From Actinomycetes bacterium (lineage in GTDB: Bacteria; Actinomycetota; Actinomycetes; Jiangellales; Jiangellaceae), in contig JAJYTA010000011.1 of the NCBI GenBank assembly GCA_021793295.1, positions 1 through 51,657 on the forward strand: a stretch of DNA of 51,657 bases, read 5' to 3'. A model generated the notes under the pieces. That model saw only the letters and a program-made list of their open reading frames with translations, was not told the DNA's origin and searched no databases. The first letter of the stretch is position 1. Each line of letters starts with the position of its first letter. This document shows, one piece after another, positions 22,253-31,482 of the stretch. Made by a program: the position numbers and the translations under genes.

Positions 22253-24174
22253 GCATGGAGGTCACGGCGTGGACGTCGCTGTACAACGCGATGCACGCGC
22301 AGGAGGACAAACGGCCGTTCTCCAAGGCCACGCTGCGGCGCATCATGGGATTCGCCCGTCCGCACCGGCGCCGACTGACGGTGTTCCTGGTGCTCAGCGT
22401 CATCACGGCGGTGCTTGCCGTGGCCACGCCGGTCTTGGCCGGACGGGTGGTCGACGAGATCTCCGGAGACGGTTCTGAGCGCACCGTGATCGGCCTCGCG
22501 GCGCTGATCGCGGCCATCGCGCTGGCCGAGGCAGGTGTCGGGCTGGTGCAGCGGTGGCTGTCGGCCAGCATCGGCGAGGGCCTGATCCTCGACCTACGAA
22601 CTGCGGTGTTCGACCATGTCCAGCGGATGCCGGTGGCGTTCTTCACCCGCACGCGTACCGGGGCCCTGGTCAGCCGCCTCAACAACGACGTCATCGGCGC
22701 GCAGCGTGCGTTCAGCGACCTGCTGTCCGGCGTGGTGAGCAACGTCGTCATGCTGGCTCTCGCGCTCGGCGTCATGATCACCATCTCGTGGCAGATCACG
22801 GTCATCACGCTGGTCCTGTTGCCGATGTTCGTGATTCCGGCCAGGCGCATGGGCTCTCGGCTGGCCCAGCTCGAACGCGAAGCGGCCAACCACAACGCCA
22901 CGATGGGCAACCAGATGACCGAGCGGTTCTCAGCGCCTGGCGCCACGCTGGTGAAGCTGTTCAGCCAGCCCGAGCGGGAGTCAGATGCCTTCGCCGGGCG
23001 AGCGCGGCGGGTGCGCGACATCGGCCTGCGCACCGCGATGGTCCAGTTCGTGTTCGTCACGGCCTTGACGCTCGTGGGTGCGTTGGCGTTGGCGTTGGTC
23101 TACGGCCTGGGCGGCTTCTACGCGTTACGCGGCCAACTCGACGCCGGCGCTGTTGTCTCGCTGGCCTTGTTGCTCACCCGGTTGTACGCCCCGCTGACGG
23201 CACTGGCCAGCGCACGAGTGGAGGTCATGAGCGCCCTGGTCAGCTTCGCCCGGGTCTTCGAGGTGCTCGATCTGCAGCCGCTCATCCAGGAGAAGCCGGG
23301 TGCTCGCGCCGTCCCCGGGGGTCCGGTGTCGGTCGAGTTCGACGGCGTCAGCTTCAGCTATCCGACGGCGGACAAGGTATCGCTGGCCTCGCTGGAGGAG
23401 GTCGCGCAGCTCGACGTACGCGGTGGCGAGCAGGTTCTGCACGACGTCTCATTCCGCGTCGAACCCGGCCAGATGGTGGCCCTCGTCGGCTCATCGGGGG
23501 CCGGAAAATCGACCATCGCGCAACTGATCCCGCGGCTGTACGACGTCGATTCCGGCGCCGTGCGCCTGTCAGGTGTCGACGTCCGCGACCTGACCACTAC
23601 GTCGGTTCGCTCCACGCTGGGCTTCGTCACTCAAGACGGTCATTTGTTCCATGAGAGCGTGCGCGCCAACCTCCAGCTCGCGCGGGCCGACGCCAGCGAC
23701 GCCGACATCTGGGACGCGTTGCGCCGCGCCCGGCTCGACGACCTGGTGGCCGATCTTCCGGACGGGCTCGACACGGTCGTGGGCGAGCGTGGGTATCGGC
23801 TCTCCGGCGGCGAGCGCCAGCGCCTCACGATCGCCCGGCTGCTCCTGGCGCAGCCGCAAGTCGTCATCCTCGACGAAGCAACGGCACACCTCGACTCCAC
23901 ATCGGAGGCGGCAGTGCAGGCTGCGCTGAGCGAGGCGCTCGTCGGGCGCACCGCTGTGGTGATCGCACACCGCCTGTCCACGATCCGGGCGGCCGACCAG
24001 ATTCTGGTCATCGAGCGCGGTCACGTGGTCGAGCAAGGCACGCATGCCGAGCTGCTGACTGTTGGCGGACGCTACGCCGAGCTGTACCGGACGCAGTTCG
24101 CCGACTCCGACACCGACGGCGTAGTCAGCGACGACCTGACGAGCGGGGGAGAGGTGGCCGCTCCGGTGGCATGA
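22249..24174 (+). CDS. ABC exporter, fused membrane and ATPase domains
   Basis: A 641-residue half-transporter that should work as a homodimer. Residues ~40-340 form the six-helix membrane domain; ~360-620 form the nucleotide-binding domain with Walker A GSSGAGKST (414-422), Q-loop at TQDGHLF (461-467), signature LSGGERQ (518-524), Walker B VVILDE (538-543) and the H-loop in IAHRLS. A short insertion (KVSLASLEEVAQLDVRGGE) between the first two strands of the ATPase domain is seen in many actinobacterial lipid/drug exporters. It is co-translated with the MFS pump, so both probably answer the same toxic or redox-active compound. The second ATG at 22255 is an alternative start. Confidence 0.92.
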   Translation: MSMEVTAWTSLYNAMHAQEDKRPFSKATLRRIMGFARPHRRRLTVFLVLSVITAVLAVATPVLAGRVVDEISGDGSERTVIGLAALIAAIALAEAGVGLVQRWLSASIGEGLILDLRTAVFDHVQRMPVAFFTRTRTGALVSRLNNDVIGAQRAFSDLLSGVVSNVVMLALALGVMITISWQITVITLVLLPMFVIPARRMGSRLAQLEREAANHNATMGNQMTERFSAPGATLVKLFSQPERESDAFAGRARRVRDIGLRTAMVQFVFVTALTLVGALALALVYGLGGFYALRGQLDAGAVVSLALLLTRLYAPLTALASARVEVMSALVSFARVFEVLDLQPLIQEKPGARAVPGGPVSVEFDGVSFSYPTADKVSLASLEEVAQLDVRGGEQVLHDVSFRVEPGQMVALVGSSGAGKSTIAQLIPRLYDVDSGAVRLSGVDVRDLTTTSVRSTLGFVTQDGHLFHESVRANLQLARADASDADIWDALRRARLDDLVADLPDGLDTVVGERGYRLSGGERQRLTIARLLLAQPQVVILDEATAHLDSTSEAAVQAALSEALVGRTAVVIAHRLSTIRAADQILVIERGHVVEQGTHAELLTVGGRYAELYRTQFADSDTDGVVSDDLTSGGEVAAPVA

Positions 24175-24221
24175 AGGGACTACCTATTCGGTGTGGCCGG
24201 TCAGCCTTCTTCACCGCACAG

Positions 24222-25475
24222 TCAGCTCACGCTGATGCCCCGATCGGCGAGAAACTCACGGGTCCGGCCCAACGCGCGGTCGGCGGCGAAGGCGCGCCAC
24301 TGATCAGCGAGATCCTCCGCATGGAGGAGATCACGAAATCGGCGGAAGGCGCCCGCGCCGTCGATCGCCCGCTCCAGCCGTTCACGCAGAGCCGTGTCGC
24401 GCTGCCTCCGGGCGAAGTCGGCCATGTCCTGCCAGCCGGCGCGGGAGCCGGTGCGCTCGATCCACAGCCACCTGTCGGGCTCGTCCTCGACGTCGATGGC
24501 GACATCCTCGCCGACCATCATCGGATCGGTGGCGCTGTCGTCGAACACATCACCCGTGCGCAGGTCCAGGTAGCCACCGGTCGACAGACTCGCGTCGCCC
24601 TCCATCGTGTTGCTGAGCATCTCGAGATCGACCGGAAGAGCCTTCCGTTTCAGCGGCTCGCGTCGAAGCTGGGCGATCAGGTCCTCCGCGAGCACCTGGT
24701 CACCCGCACCACCGCGCATTGTCAATCGATTGATGACCGACAGCGCCACCGACTGGGCCTGCTCCGGTTGCTGTTGCAACGCCATCGGTACACCGGCCCC
24801 GACCTGCTGCAGCGCATTGTCGACATCGCGGCCTGTCACCACTGCAAGGAAGCGAGCCGAATCGTCACCCGCGATGGCTTGACGCAGCTCGGACAGGTCC
24901 AGAGCGGGCACGTGATCTTGGGGAGGCCAGGCGTGCAGCAGCATCGGGTGTGGCCGGCTCGGTCTTCGTGGAGGCCGGCTCTGCCCGTCATCGGCCAGCC
25001 ATCGGCGCCCATACTGGTCCGGGATGGTGCCCCATCCCCAGTACGGCAACGGCACCTTTGGGCGTATGCCCAGGACCTCCACCGGGTCGATCTTCTCCTC
25101 AGCGACGACGCACCGGTGCGTCCAGTCGTCACCGAGGTCGAATGTGAACTGGAACTCCGCACCCGGCCCCACGATGTCGTCAACCTTGGTCGATTCGATG
25201 TCCAGCGGCGCCAGGATCGGACCCCCATCAGATGCGGCCAGCTCAACTCCCGTGGCGTCGTCGGTGATCACCCGGCTGTCGACAAGGGTGAATACGGACA
25301 GGTGCGCCCGGTCCCAACGAGCGAAGGCGTCGTTGATGGCGCTCGCGAGGTCGGCGAAGGTGTGCGAGGGCCCGACCGCGAAGATTCGACCGGGCCACGG
25401 CCACAGCTCGTCGCCGCGTCCCCCGAGCAGTTCCACCGTCACTGACAACCAGGTCCGTTTCATCCGCCCAAGCAT
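24222..25475 (-). CDS. pRiA4b ORF-3-like / UPF0158 two-domain protein
   Basis: A 417-residue cytoplasmic protein that joins two domains of unknown function. The N-terminal ~160 residues match the plasmid pRiA4b ORF-3 family (TFADLASAINDAFARWDRAHLSVFTL, FQFTFDLGDDWTHRCVVAEEK, PLPYWGWGTIPDQYGRRW). The C-terminal ~125 residues match UPF0158 (GGYLDLRTGDVF, RWLWIERTGSRAGWQDMADFA, AIDGAGAFRRFRDLLHAEDLADQWRAF, REFLADRGI). Between them lies a glutamine-rich linker. The direction is set by these family matches; the equally long frame on the opposite strand has none. The start may be M1 or M5 (25463). The convergent gap to the ABC exporter is only 47 bp. Confidence 0.75.
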   Translation of the reverse strand: MLGRMKRTWLSVTVELLGGRGDELWPWPGRIFAVGPSHTFADLASAINDAFARWDRAHLSVFTLVDSRVITDDATGVELAASDGGPILAPLDIESTKVDDIVGPGAEFQFTFDLGDDWTHRCVVAEEKIDPVEVLGIRPKVPLPYWGWGTIPDQYGRRWLADDGQSRPPRRPSRPHPMLLHAWPPQDHVPALDLSELRQAIAGDDSARFLAVVTGRDVDNALQQVGAGVPMALQQQPEQAQSVALSVINRLTMRGGAGDQVLAEDLIAQLRREPLKRKALPVDLEMLSNTMEGDASLSTGGYLDLRTGDVFDDSATDPMMVGEDVAIDVEDEPDRWLWIERTGSRAGWQDMADFARRQRDTALRERLERAIDGAGAFRRFRDLLHAEDLADQWRAFAADRALGRTREFLADRGISVS

Positions 25476-25495
25476 CCCAGGCGGGGAACGCGACC

Positions 25496-26347
25496 TCAGC
25501 GGCGACGGTAGAGATACATCGTCAGCGGCCCGAAGACCGCCGTCAGGGCCGCCGCGGCGAGCAGAACCCAGCCGATGTCACCAGCGCTGGCTGTTCCCGC
25601 CATCAGTCCACGCTCGGCGGTGACCAGGTGCGTGATCGGATTGACGTCGACGAAACTCTGCAGCCAGGACGGCATCGTCGATGGGTCGACGAAGATGTTG
25701 CTGGCGAACGTGAACGGCATGATGATCATCATGCCTACGCCCATGACGGCGTTCGGGGTACGCAGGATCAGTCCGAGAGTGGTGAAGATCCAGCCGATCC
25801 CGGAAGCGAAGACCAGCAGGATCACCACGGCACCGACGACGCCGATGACGCCTCCGTCGGGGCGGAAGCCCAGCACGAGCCCGAGCACGACGACGACGGT
25901 CGAAGCCACCGCGTAGCGCACGGCGTCGCCGAGCAGGGCGCCCACCAGGGGAGAAGGACGCCAGATCGGCAGGGACCGGAACCGGTCGAAGACGCCCTTG
26001 GAGATGTCGGTGTTGAGGGTGAACCCGGTGTAAACGGTGGTCAAGATGACCGTCTGCACGAGGATGCCCGGGAGCAGGAACTGCAGGTAGCTTTCCACCG
26101 ACCCGGCCAGCGCACCGCCGAACAGGTAGGTGAACATCAGCGTGAAGATGATCGGCGTGAGGGTCACGTCGAACAGCTGCTCCGGCACATGCTTGATCTT
26201 GAGCATGGCCCGCCAGCCGAACGTGAGCGCCGTCGTCACACCGGACGGGCGCGGCGGGCGTGATCCGGCGGTCAACGTCGCGATCAGGTTCTCGTCCACC
26301 GCGGTGGCGACGCCGTTCTTTGCTGCGGTCGGCTGATGCGTACTCAT
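25496..26347 (-). CDS. drrB: ABC-2 permease, DrrB-like
   Basis: A 283-residue ABC-2 type exporter permease with six hydrophobic segments. The family marker segments are [37 protein letters not shown] and [47 protein letters not shown], both very typical of daunorubicin-resistance-type DrrB proteins. Its start overlaps the stop of the ATPase gene by ATGA. Together DrrA and DrrB would export a hydrophobic drug or a lipid. No antibiotic biosynthesis genes accompany them, so the natural substrate is unclear. Confidence 0.88.
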   Translation of the reverse strand: MSTHQPTAAKNGVATAVDENLIATLTAGSRPPRPSGVTTALTFGWRAMLKIKHVPEQLFDVTLTPIIFTLMFTYLFGGALAGSVESYLQFLLPGILVQTVILTTVYTGFTLNTDISKGVFDRFRSLPIWRPSPLVGALLGDAVRYAVASTVVVVLGLVLGFRPDGGVIGVVGAVVILLVFASGIGWIFTTLGLILRTPNAVMGVGMMIIMPFTFASNIFVDPSTMPSWLQSFVDVNPITHLVTAERGLMAGTASAGDIGWVLLAAAALTAVFGPLTMYLYRRR

Positions 26348-27333
26348 GCCGCGGTCTCCTCGCCGGGTGCGTCTTCGGTTGCCTCTTCGGCCGGCCGGCC
26401 GGTCAGAGCCAGGAAGACCTCGTCGAGGCTGGGCTGGCCCAAGGAGAACTCCGCCACCTCGATGCCGGCGGCGATGAGCCCGGAGATGGCGCGCGCGACC
26501 AGGTCGGAATCCTCGACCCGGGCGGACAAGGCCACCGGATCGTGCTCGAGAAGGACCGGCACGCCGAGCGCCTTGGTCAGGTGTCGTTCGGCGTCGGGCC
26601 GCTTGACCGGATCTCGCAGGCGTACGTGGACGGCACCGGCCCCGACTGATGCCTTGAGCTCACCGCTGGTGCCTTCGGCGATGACCTTGCCGTGGTCGAT
26701 CACCGCGATCCGGTCGGCCAGTTGATCGGCCTCGTCCAGGTACTGGGTGGTGAGCAACACCGTCGTTCCGCCGGACACGAGCACGCGGATGATGTCCCAC
26801 ACCTGGTTGCGGCTGCGCGGATCGAGGCCGGTGGTGGGTTCGTCGAGGAACAGGACCTCAGGGGTGACGACGATGCTCGCGGCGATGTCGATGCGCCGCC
26901 GCATGCCACCGGAGTATTTCTTGACCTGCCGGTCTGCTGCGTCGGCCAGCCCGAACGCGGTGAGCAGGTCGTCGGCCCGTCGACGAGCCTGGGACCTGGA
27001 GTATCCCAGTAGCCGACCCAACAGCACGAGGTTCTCGGTGCCGGTCAGGTCCTCGTCGACCGACGCGAACTGGCCGGTGAGGCTGACCAGGCTACGTACG
27101 GTGTCGGGCTCACGCTGGATGTCGTGGCCGAGGACCGTAGCTGTCCCGCCGTCGGGTTGCTGCAGGGTCGTCAGGATCCGCACTGCGGTCGTCTTACCGG
27201 CGCCGTTCGGCCCGAGGACGCCGTAAACGGTGCCGGCCGGGACGGCGAGGTCGATGCCGTCCACGGCACGGGTCGAGCCGAAATGTTTGATCAGGCCCGT
27301 TGCCTCGACCGCGAGGTCGGGAGTCGACTTCAT
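26344..27333 (-). CDS. drrA: Daunorubicin-resistance-type ABC ATPase, DrrA-like
   Basis: A 329-residue ATP-binding protein. Walker A is GPNGAGKTT (residues 41-49), Q-loop at [15 protein letters not shown], signature [12 protein letters not shown], Walker [17 protein letters not shown], then the [21 protein letters not shown] switch region. The C-terminal ~90 residues ([42 protein letters not shown]) are the DrrA-specific extension. ATG 27333 is preceded by GAGGAG at proper distance; the frame upstream to 27426 is not coding. It is translationally coupled with the permease gene downstream. Confidence 0.92.
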   Translation of the reverse strand: MKSTPDLAVEATGLIKHFGSTRAVDGIDLAVPAGTVYGVLGPNGAGKTTAVRILTTLQQPDGGTATVLGHDIQREPDTVRSLVSLTGQFASVDEDLTGTENLVLLGRLLGYSRSQARRRADDLLTAFGLADAADRQVKKYSGGMRRRIDIAASIVVTPEVLFLDEPTTGLDPRSRNQVWDIIRVLVSGGTTVLLTTQYLDEADQLADRIAVIDHGKVIAEGTSGELKASVGAGAVHVRLRDPVKRPDAERHLTKALGVPVLLEHDPVALSARVEDSDLVARAISGLIAAGIEVAEFSLGQPSLDEVFLALTGRPAEEATEDAPGEETAA

Positions 27334-27789
27334 GAACTGAGCTCCTCGGGTGTACGTGATGTGAGCACGGCCACGGACACTCAGCGACAACAATGAGGCC
27401 TGCCTGCTCCGTCCCGATGAAGACAAATTACGTTGTGCGCTGCCGCGTCGACAATCGGATTTTGCCGGCGAGTTCGGCTACCCACGCGGGCCGGCGGGCG
27501 ATGGCGGCGATGAGCGGACCCCGCGACGCCGCAGGGCTTTGACGTCGCCCGCGCGTCGCGCCCTCGTCCGTTCGGCCGAGTTCCAGCGGCCGAACGGACA
27601 CATTTTCTCGGCCTTGGTCTTCGCGGGCTCGGACAAGCAGCCATATCACCCGAAACGGACGGCGTTCGCGTTGCGATGCACGTGCATTAGGGACATGATC
27701 TTCCGGTAGGCATCGAAACCCTGGGGCGGGCTTCAACTGCCACTGTTCGTCGCGGCATGGCCGCAGCGAGAGAACGGGAGGACACACCG
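27334..27789. other. Intergenic region upstream of drrA
   Basis: About 455 bp in which I find no convincing gene. Short frames on both strands lack family features. The only clear element is the inverted repeat at 27566-27599. It must contain the drrA promoter (minus strand) and the promoter of the small gene at 27790, but neither could be assigned with confidence. Confidence 0.5.
27566..27599 (+). terminator. Orphan intrinsic-terminator-like hairpin
   Basis: Perfect 13-bp stem, GTCCGTTCGGCCG (27566-27578) and CGGCCGAACGGAC (27587-27599), 8-nt loop, then ACATTTTCT on the plus strand. The T-run suggests plus-strand termination, yet no plus-strand gene lies upstream. Confidence 0.55.
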
Positions 27790-27963
27790 ATGTTGCGCCG
27801 GGACACGGAGTATGTGTTGACCTGGAACGCGCAAAATCACAGCTGGCTGGTGCGCCCGATCGAGCGCGACGGCGACCACATCGTGCAGATCGGTCCCGGC
27901 GGTACTCAACTGGGCGACCCGGCCTGGGCGGCGAATTCTCTCGGCGGCGAGTGGCTCGACTGA
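27790..27963 (+). CDS. Small hypothetical protein (57 aa)
   Basis: A 57-residue protein MLRRDTEYVLTWNAQNHSW... with a GGGAGG ribosome site 7 nt before ATG 27790. Its composition (several Trp, Asp and Gly, ending in GGEWLD) is soluble and globular-looking. No family is recognised. The start is chosen on the ribosome site; an in-frame ATG at 27757 has none. It stands alone between drrA and the convergent anti-sigma-like gene. Confidence 0.5.
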   Translation: MLRRDTEYVLTWNAQNHSWLVRPIERDGDHIVQIGPGGTQLGDPAWAANSLGGEWLD

Positions 27964-28017
27964 GCCCCGGCAGCGCCTGCTGTTGCTAGCGCTCGACCGC
28001 CCAGGCCGGGCAACCGG

Positions 28018-28893
28018 TCAGTCGTGCCCGGCTGTTGCCGTCACTCTGGACGGCTCGTATTTCGCCTCCTGCGGGTCGACTTCGAGGTCCGGGTCGGTGA
28101 CGAAGTCGAAGGCCTGGTCGAGATCGATGTCAACCGACGACACCGGCACCAGGCTGTTGTTGCCGAACAACGTGCTCACCCGGACCCCGACCAAGGACCC
28201 GTCGGCGCGCTCGTGCATGACGGTGAGCACGTGGTCAGCGTCGGAGCCATCCGACACCCAAGCGGTCTCGTCCGTCCCCGGAATCGCTCGTTCGGCACAG
28301 GCAGGGGTGCCGAGCTCGCAGCCGAGATGGATGGCGAAGTCCTCCAGGGCGAACTCCTCGGAGACGTAGTCCGGCGTCGTCACCGCCACCTCGACCATGC
28401 CCAGGCCGTCCTCGCCGGGCACGACCCAGTCCAGCTTCGTGCTCACCCGCAAGCCATCCCCGGCGCCACCAGTACCGCCATTCGACGTCTCGTCAGGTAG
28501 GTGGGACCGGTCGGGGTCGAAGTGTTCCGCCGCGGTGTCGAGCAACAGCTGCCGAGTGTTCGGGGACGGAATACCGTCGCGGTCATCGGGTGGGGAGCTC
28601 GGTGTCGCGGTGCCCGTCGGTGTGGGCGTGGGCACCGGTGCCGATGTGCTCGCTTCCGCCGGGACGCCGCCGGCGTAGCCCAGCTCCTGCTCCGGGCCGG
28701 GCCCGCCGGGCAAGGCGACGGCGACGCCGGTGGCCAGGACAGCTGTACCGGCCGCGCCGGCCGTCCAGCCGGCCGGCCGCCGAGTCCGCAGTCGTCGGTG
28801 TCCTCGGTGCAGGTCGTCATCGATCATGGCCATGGGCGGCTCCGGTCCCAGATCGAGCCGTTCGAACATGCGCTTGATGTCGTCGTCGTTCAT
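28018..28893 (-). CDS. Putative membrane anti-sigma-like protein
   Basis: A 291-residue protein with a single predicted transmembrane helix (TAGAAGTAVLATGVAVAL, about residues 45-63). The short N-terminal cytoplasmic part begins MNDDDIKRMFERLDLGPEPPM; an outside Pro/Thr-rich linker is followed by a ~180-residue extracytoplasmic domain of no recognised family. The position decides the call: its ATG overlaps the stop of a SigE-family ECF sigma gene, the usual place for an anti-sigma or sigma-linked membrane sensor. No zinc-binding HxxxCxxC motif is present, so it is not a classic ZAS anti-sigma factor. The function is inferred from context only. Confidence 0.6.
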   Translation of the reverse strand: MNDDDIKRMFERLDLGPEPPMAMIDDDLHRGHRRLRTRRPAGWTAGAAGTAVLATGVAVALPGGPGPEQELGYAGGVPAEASTSAPVPTPTPTGTATPSSPPDDRDGIPSPNTRQLLLDTAAEHFDPDRSHLPDETSNGGTGGAGDGLRVSTKLDWVVPGEDGLGMVEVAVTTPDYVSEEFALEDFAIHLGCELGTPACAERAIPGTDETAWVSDGSDADHVLTVMHERADGSLVGVRVSTLFGNNSLVPVSSVDIDLDQAFDFVTDPDLEVDPQEAKYEPSRVTATAGHD

Positions 28894-29365
28894 GACCCTC
28901 GCCTCTCACTCGTCACGTCCTCAGGTGACAGGGCCGCGCGCAGGCGGGTGATGGCCCGGGCGGTCTGGCTCTTCACGGTCCCCACCGAGCAGCCGAGGTC
29001 ATTGGCTGTCTCCTCCACGGACAACGCGCACCAGTAGCGCAGCACCAAGGTGGCGCGCTGTCGGTACGGCAATGTCTGCAACGCCGCAAGGAGGGCGTCG
29101 TTGTCCTCCCACGACAACGTTTCGGGCACCGGCTCGTCGACGCCGTCGAGTCCGGGCTTCTCCCGGCGCCACGGACGCCGCTTCTCGTCCAGATGAGACC
29201 GGACGATGATGCGGCGTACGTAGGCGTCCTCGGCCCCTCGGTGTGGATACGTGGCCAGGCGGTGTACAGCTTGACCAGCGCCGTTTGCACCAAGTCTTCC
29301 GCGCTGTGCCAATCGCCGCACACCAGGTACGCCGCGCGGCGCAGGTACGGCCGCCGTGCGTTCAC
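28890..29365 (-). pseudogene. SigE-family ECF sigma factor with a frameshift
   Basis: Two overlapping minus-strand frames together encode one ECF sigma factor. The first gives NARRPYLRRAAYLVCGDW then HSAEDLVQTALVKLYTAWPRIH (region 2). The second, starting at GAEDAYVRRIIVRSHLDEKRR, gives the rest of region 2, then region 4 (ALQTLPYRQRATLVLRYWC, TANDLGCSVGTVKSQTARAI). The join is at a CCCC run (29234-29237; GGGG on the coding strand), where one base is missing relative to the expected reading. A single sequencing error, a genuine inactivating mutation or recoding are all possible. Only GTG 29365 is available as start, although coding-like residues (ARDEEFAAY) extend further upstream without a start codon. 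Confidence 0.75.
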
Positions 29366-29504
29366 GTAGGCGGCGAATTCCTCGTCGCGCGCGTGCGCCG
29401 AGTACGCAACCCCATCAACTCCGGCCCCTGTCGAGAACGTGTGACCCTGTCATGGTCAAGACGCAACGAGTCAGCGATGCGTTGTCAGGCCGACCGGGAA
29501 TTCT

Positions 29505-30188
29505 TCACGCTCCGGGATGGACCAATCCGGTCTGGTAGGCGATGACGACCAGCTGCGCCCGGTCGCGGGCTCCCAGCTTGCCCATCGCGTGGCTGACGTG
29601 GGTACGCACGGTGGCTGGGCTGAGGAAGAGTTCGCTGCCGATCTGATCGTTGTTCTTGCCCTGCCCGACGAAGGTCAGGACTTCGCGCTCACGCTGGGTC
29701 AGCACGGCCAGCCGGTCCGCTCCGGTCTGGCTGACGGTTCGGGTGGCGGTGAACTGGGCGATGAGCCGCCGGGTGATGCGAGGAGCGAGCAGCGCGTCTC
29801 CGGCGGCGACGACCCGGATCGCGTGGAGCAGCTCAGCTGGCCCTGCGTCCTTGAGGAGGAAACCGCTGGCACCGGCTTGCAGGGCTTCGAAAACATACTC
29901 GTCGGTTTCGTAGGTGGTCAGGATGAGAACGCGGACATCCTCGAGTCCGCGGGTGTTGATGATCGCCCTGGTGGCTTCGATGCCGTCCATGTGCGGCATC
30001 CGGATGTCCATGAGGACGACGTCGGGACGTCTCTCGCGGGCCTGTTCCACTGCTGCGGCGCCGGTGGCCGCTTCGCCCACGACGTCGATGTCGTCCTGGA
30101 CGTCGAGCAGCACAGAGAACCCGGAGCGCACCAGGCGTTCGTCGTCGGCGAGGAGCACCTTGATCGGGCCGGTTCCGGAGGTATCCAT
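29505..30188 (-). CDS. NarL/FixJ-type response regulator
   Basis: A 227-residue two-component response regulator. The receiver domain (residues ~9-125) has the acidic pair D15/D16, phosphoacceptor D61 in DVVLMDIRMP, the T of LTTY and K of FLLKDAGP. A LuxR-type helix-turn-helix occupies ~160-220 (LTQREREVLTFVGQGKNNDQIGSELFLSPATVRTHVSHAMGKLGARDRAQLV). It is preceded by the histidine kinase with a 1-bp TGATG overlap. It probably binds the inverted repeat at 31483-31500 between the kinase gene and the MMPL exporter gene, which is inference from position. Confidence 0.93.
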   Translation of the reverse strand: MDTSGTGPIKVLLADDERLVRSGFSVLLDVQDDIDVVGEAATGAAAVEQARERRPDVVLMDIRMPHMDGIEATRAIINTRGLEDVRVLILTTYETDEYVFEALQAGASGFLLKDAGPAELLHAIRVVAAGDALLAPRITRRLIAQFTATRTVSQTGADRLAVLTQREREVLTFVGQGKNNDQIGSELFLSPATVRTHVSHAMGKLGARDRAQLVVIAYQTGLVHPGA

Positions 30189-31393
30189 CAGCGCACGACT
30201 CCACCTGGGGCCAGCGGCAGCCGCGCCGTGACCTCGAATCCGCCGTCGGAGCGGAAGCCCGCGGCCAGATCGCCGCCGAGGAGCCGACAGCGCTCACGCA
30301 TGCCCAGGATCCCACGTCCTGCTGCCGGTACCTCGGCAGGACCAGCCGAGCCGCCGTCGCGGCCGCGGGGCCCCTCGTCGATCACGCGAACCTCCACGTC
30401 GTCGCCGTGCTGTGTCACCGAGACCGAGACGCGCGTGGGCCCGGCATGGCGGATCACGTTGGTGATCGACTCCTGCACGATCCGGTATGCCGCGCTGTCC
30501 ACGGCGCTGGGTAGCGACAGCGGCGAGGTGACGTCGATGTCGATGTCCAACCCGGCTGTGCGAGCTTGGGCCCTGAGGTCGTCGATCTGGTCCAAGCCGG
30601 GGTGCGGAGTCCGGCCGTTGTCGGGGTCGCGCAAGACGCCGAGGATGGTACGCATCTCATGCAGCGCTTGGGCGCTGGTGTCTTCGATGAGCGTCAACGC
30701 CTGGCGGGCGTGCTCGGGCCGCTCGTCGATGACGTGTGCGGTGACGCCTGCCTGGACGTTGATGATGGCGACCGCATGCGCGACGGTGTCGTGGACCTCG
30801 CGGGCGATCCGGAGCCGTTCGGCGTCGACGCGGGCACGCGCTTCTTCTTCGCGGGCGCGTTCGGCCCGCTCGGCCCGCTCGGTGGCTTCGGCCGCGATGA
30901 CCCGCCGGGTTCGAGCGGACTCGCCGAGGGCTGCGGACATCACCGCCGCGCCGATGCGGAAGAAGACCCAGCCGATGGCGGCTTGCGGCTCGATGCCACG
31001 CGCGGCGATCAGCCACACCACGGTCAACACCACTATGCCCAGACCGGCGATGTGGATGGAACGGCGGCCGTCACCGTAGGCGGTCACGGTGTACAGCGCG
31101 ACGAACAGCGCGAGCCAACCCGGGCCGTCAGGGAAGTCGAGCGTGTAGTAAACGATGCTGGCCACCGCAGCAACGACGAACACCGGTACCGGCCAGCGCC
31201 GGCGTAGGGCCAAGGCCAAGGCGGGCGCGACGAGCAGGATCAGGCCCAGCCCGCCGAAGTCGCTCAGCGGGCGCCCGTCCGGTTCGAAGTTCACGCGGGC
31301 AATGACGGCCTGGACTTGCATCACGGCGACGAACAGCGCGAGTGCCACGTCCTGTGCGAAGGCGCGCAGGCGAGACGACGTGGCCAGAGACAT
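30188..31393 (-). CDS. Two-component sensor histidine kinase (HisKA_3)
   Basis: A 401-residue membrane kinase. Four to five hydrophobic segments fill the first ~155 residues (for example LALFVAVMQVQAVIA, GLILLVAPALALAL, LGIVVLTVVWLIAA), with almost no extracellular domain, as in intramembrane-sensing kinases of the LiaS/DesK type. The coiled linker EATERAERAERAREEEARARVDAERLRIAREVHDTVAHA leads to phosphoacceptor H201. The C-terminal ATPase domain ends with GRGILGMRERCRLLGGDL. ATG 31393 is preferred over the longer frame to 31438. Its overlap with the response regulator gene shows one operon. Confidence 0.92.
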   Translation of the reverse strand: MSLATSSRLRAFAQDVALALFVAVMQVQAVIARVNFEPDGRPLSDFGGLGLILLVAPALALALRRRWPVPVFVVAAVASIVYYTLDFPDGPGWLALFVALYTVTAYGDGRRSIHIAGLGIVVLTVVWLIAARGIEPQAAIGWVFFRIGAAVMSAALGESARTRRVIAAEATERAERAERAREEEARARVDAERLRIAREVHDTVAHAVAIINVQAGVTAHVIDERPEHARQALTLIEDTSAQALHEMRTILGVLRDPDNGRTPHPGLDQIDDLRAQARTAGLDIDIDVTSPLSLPSAVDSAAYRIVQESITNVIRHAGPTRVSVSVTQHGDDVEVRVIDEGPRGRDGGSAGPAEVPAAGRGILGMRERCRLLGGDLAAGFRSDGGFEVTARLPLAPGGVVR

Positions 31394-31482
31394 GCCGCTG
31401 ATCCTAGAAGGATCCGGCCGCCAGCGGATCCTGCACACGGTGTGACCTTCTACGCCGAAAGGTGTGCTTCAGCCACGGCGAA

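Noticed and set aside
24171-25445. 424-residue plus-strand frame opposite the pRiA4b/UPF0158 gene
   Set aside because: It is nearly as long as the minus-strand frame, but only the latter shows recognisable domain motifs.
27428-27787. 119-residue minus-strand frame upstream of drrA
   Set aside because: No ribosome site or family similarity; the sequence spans the orphan hairpin and is best regarded as non-coding.
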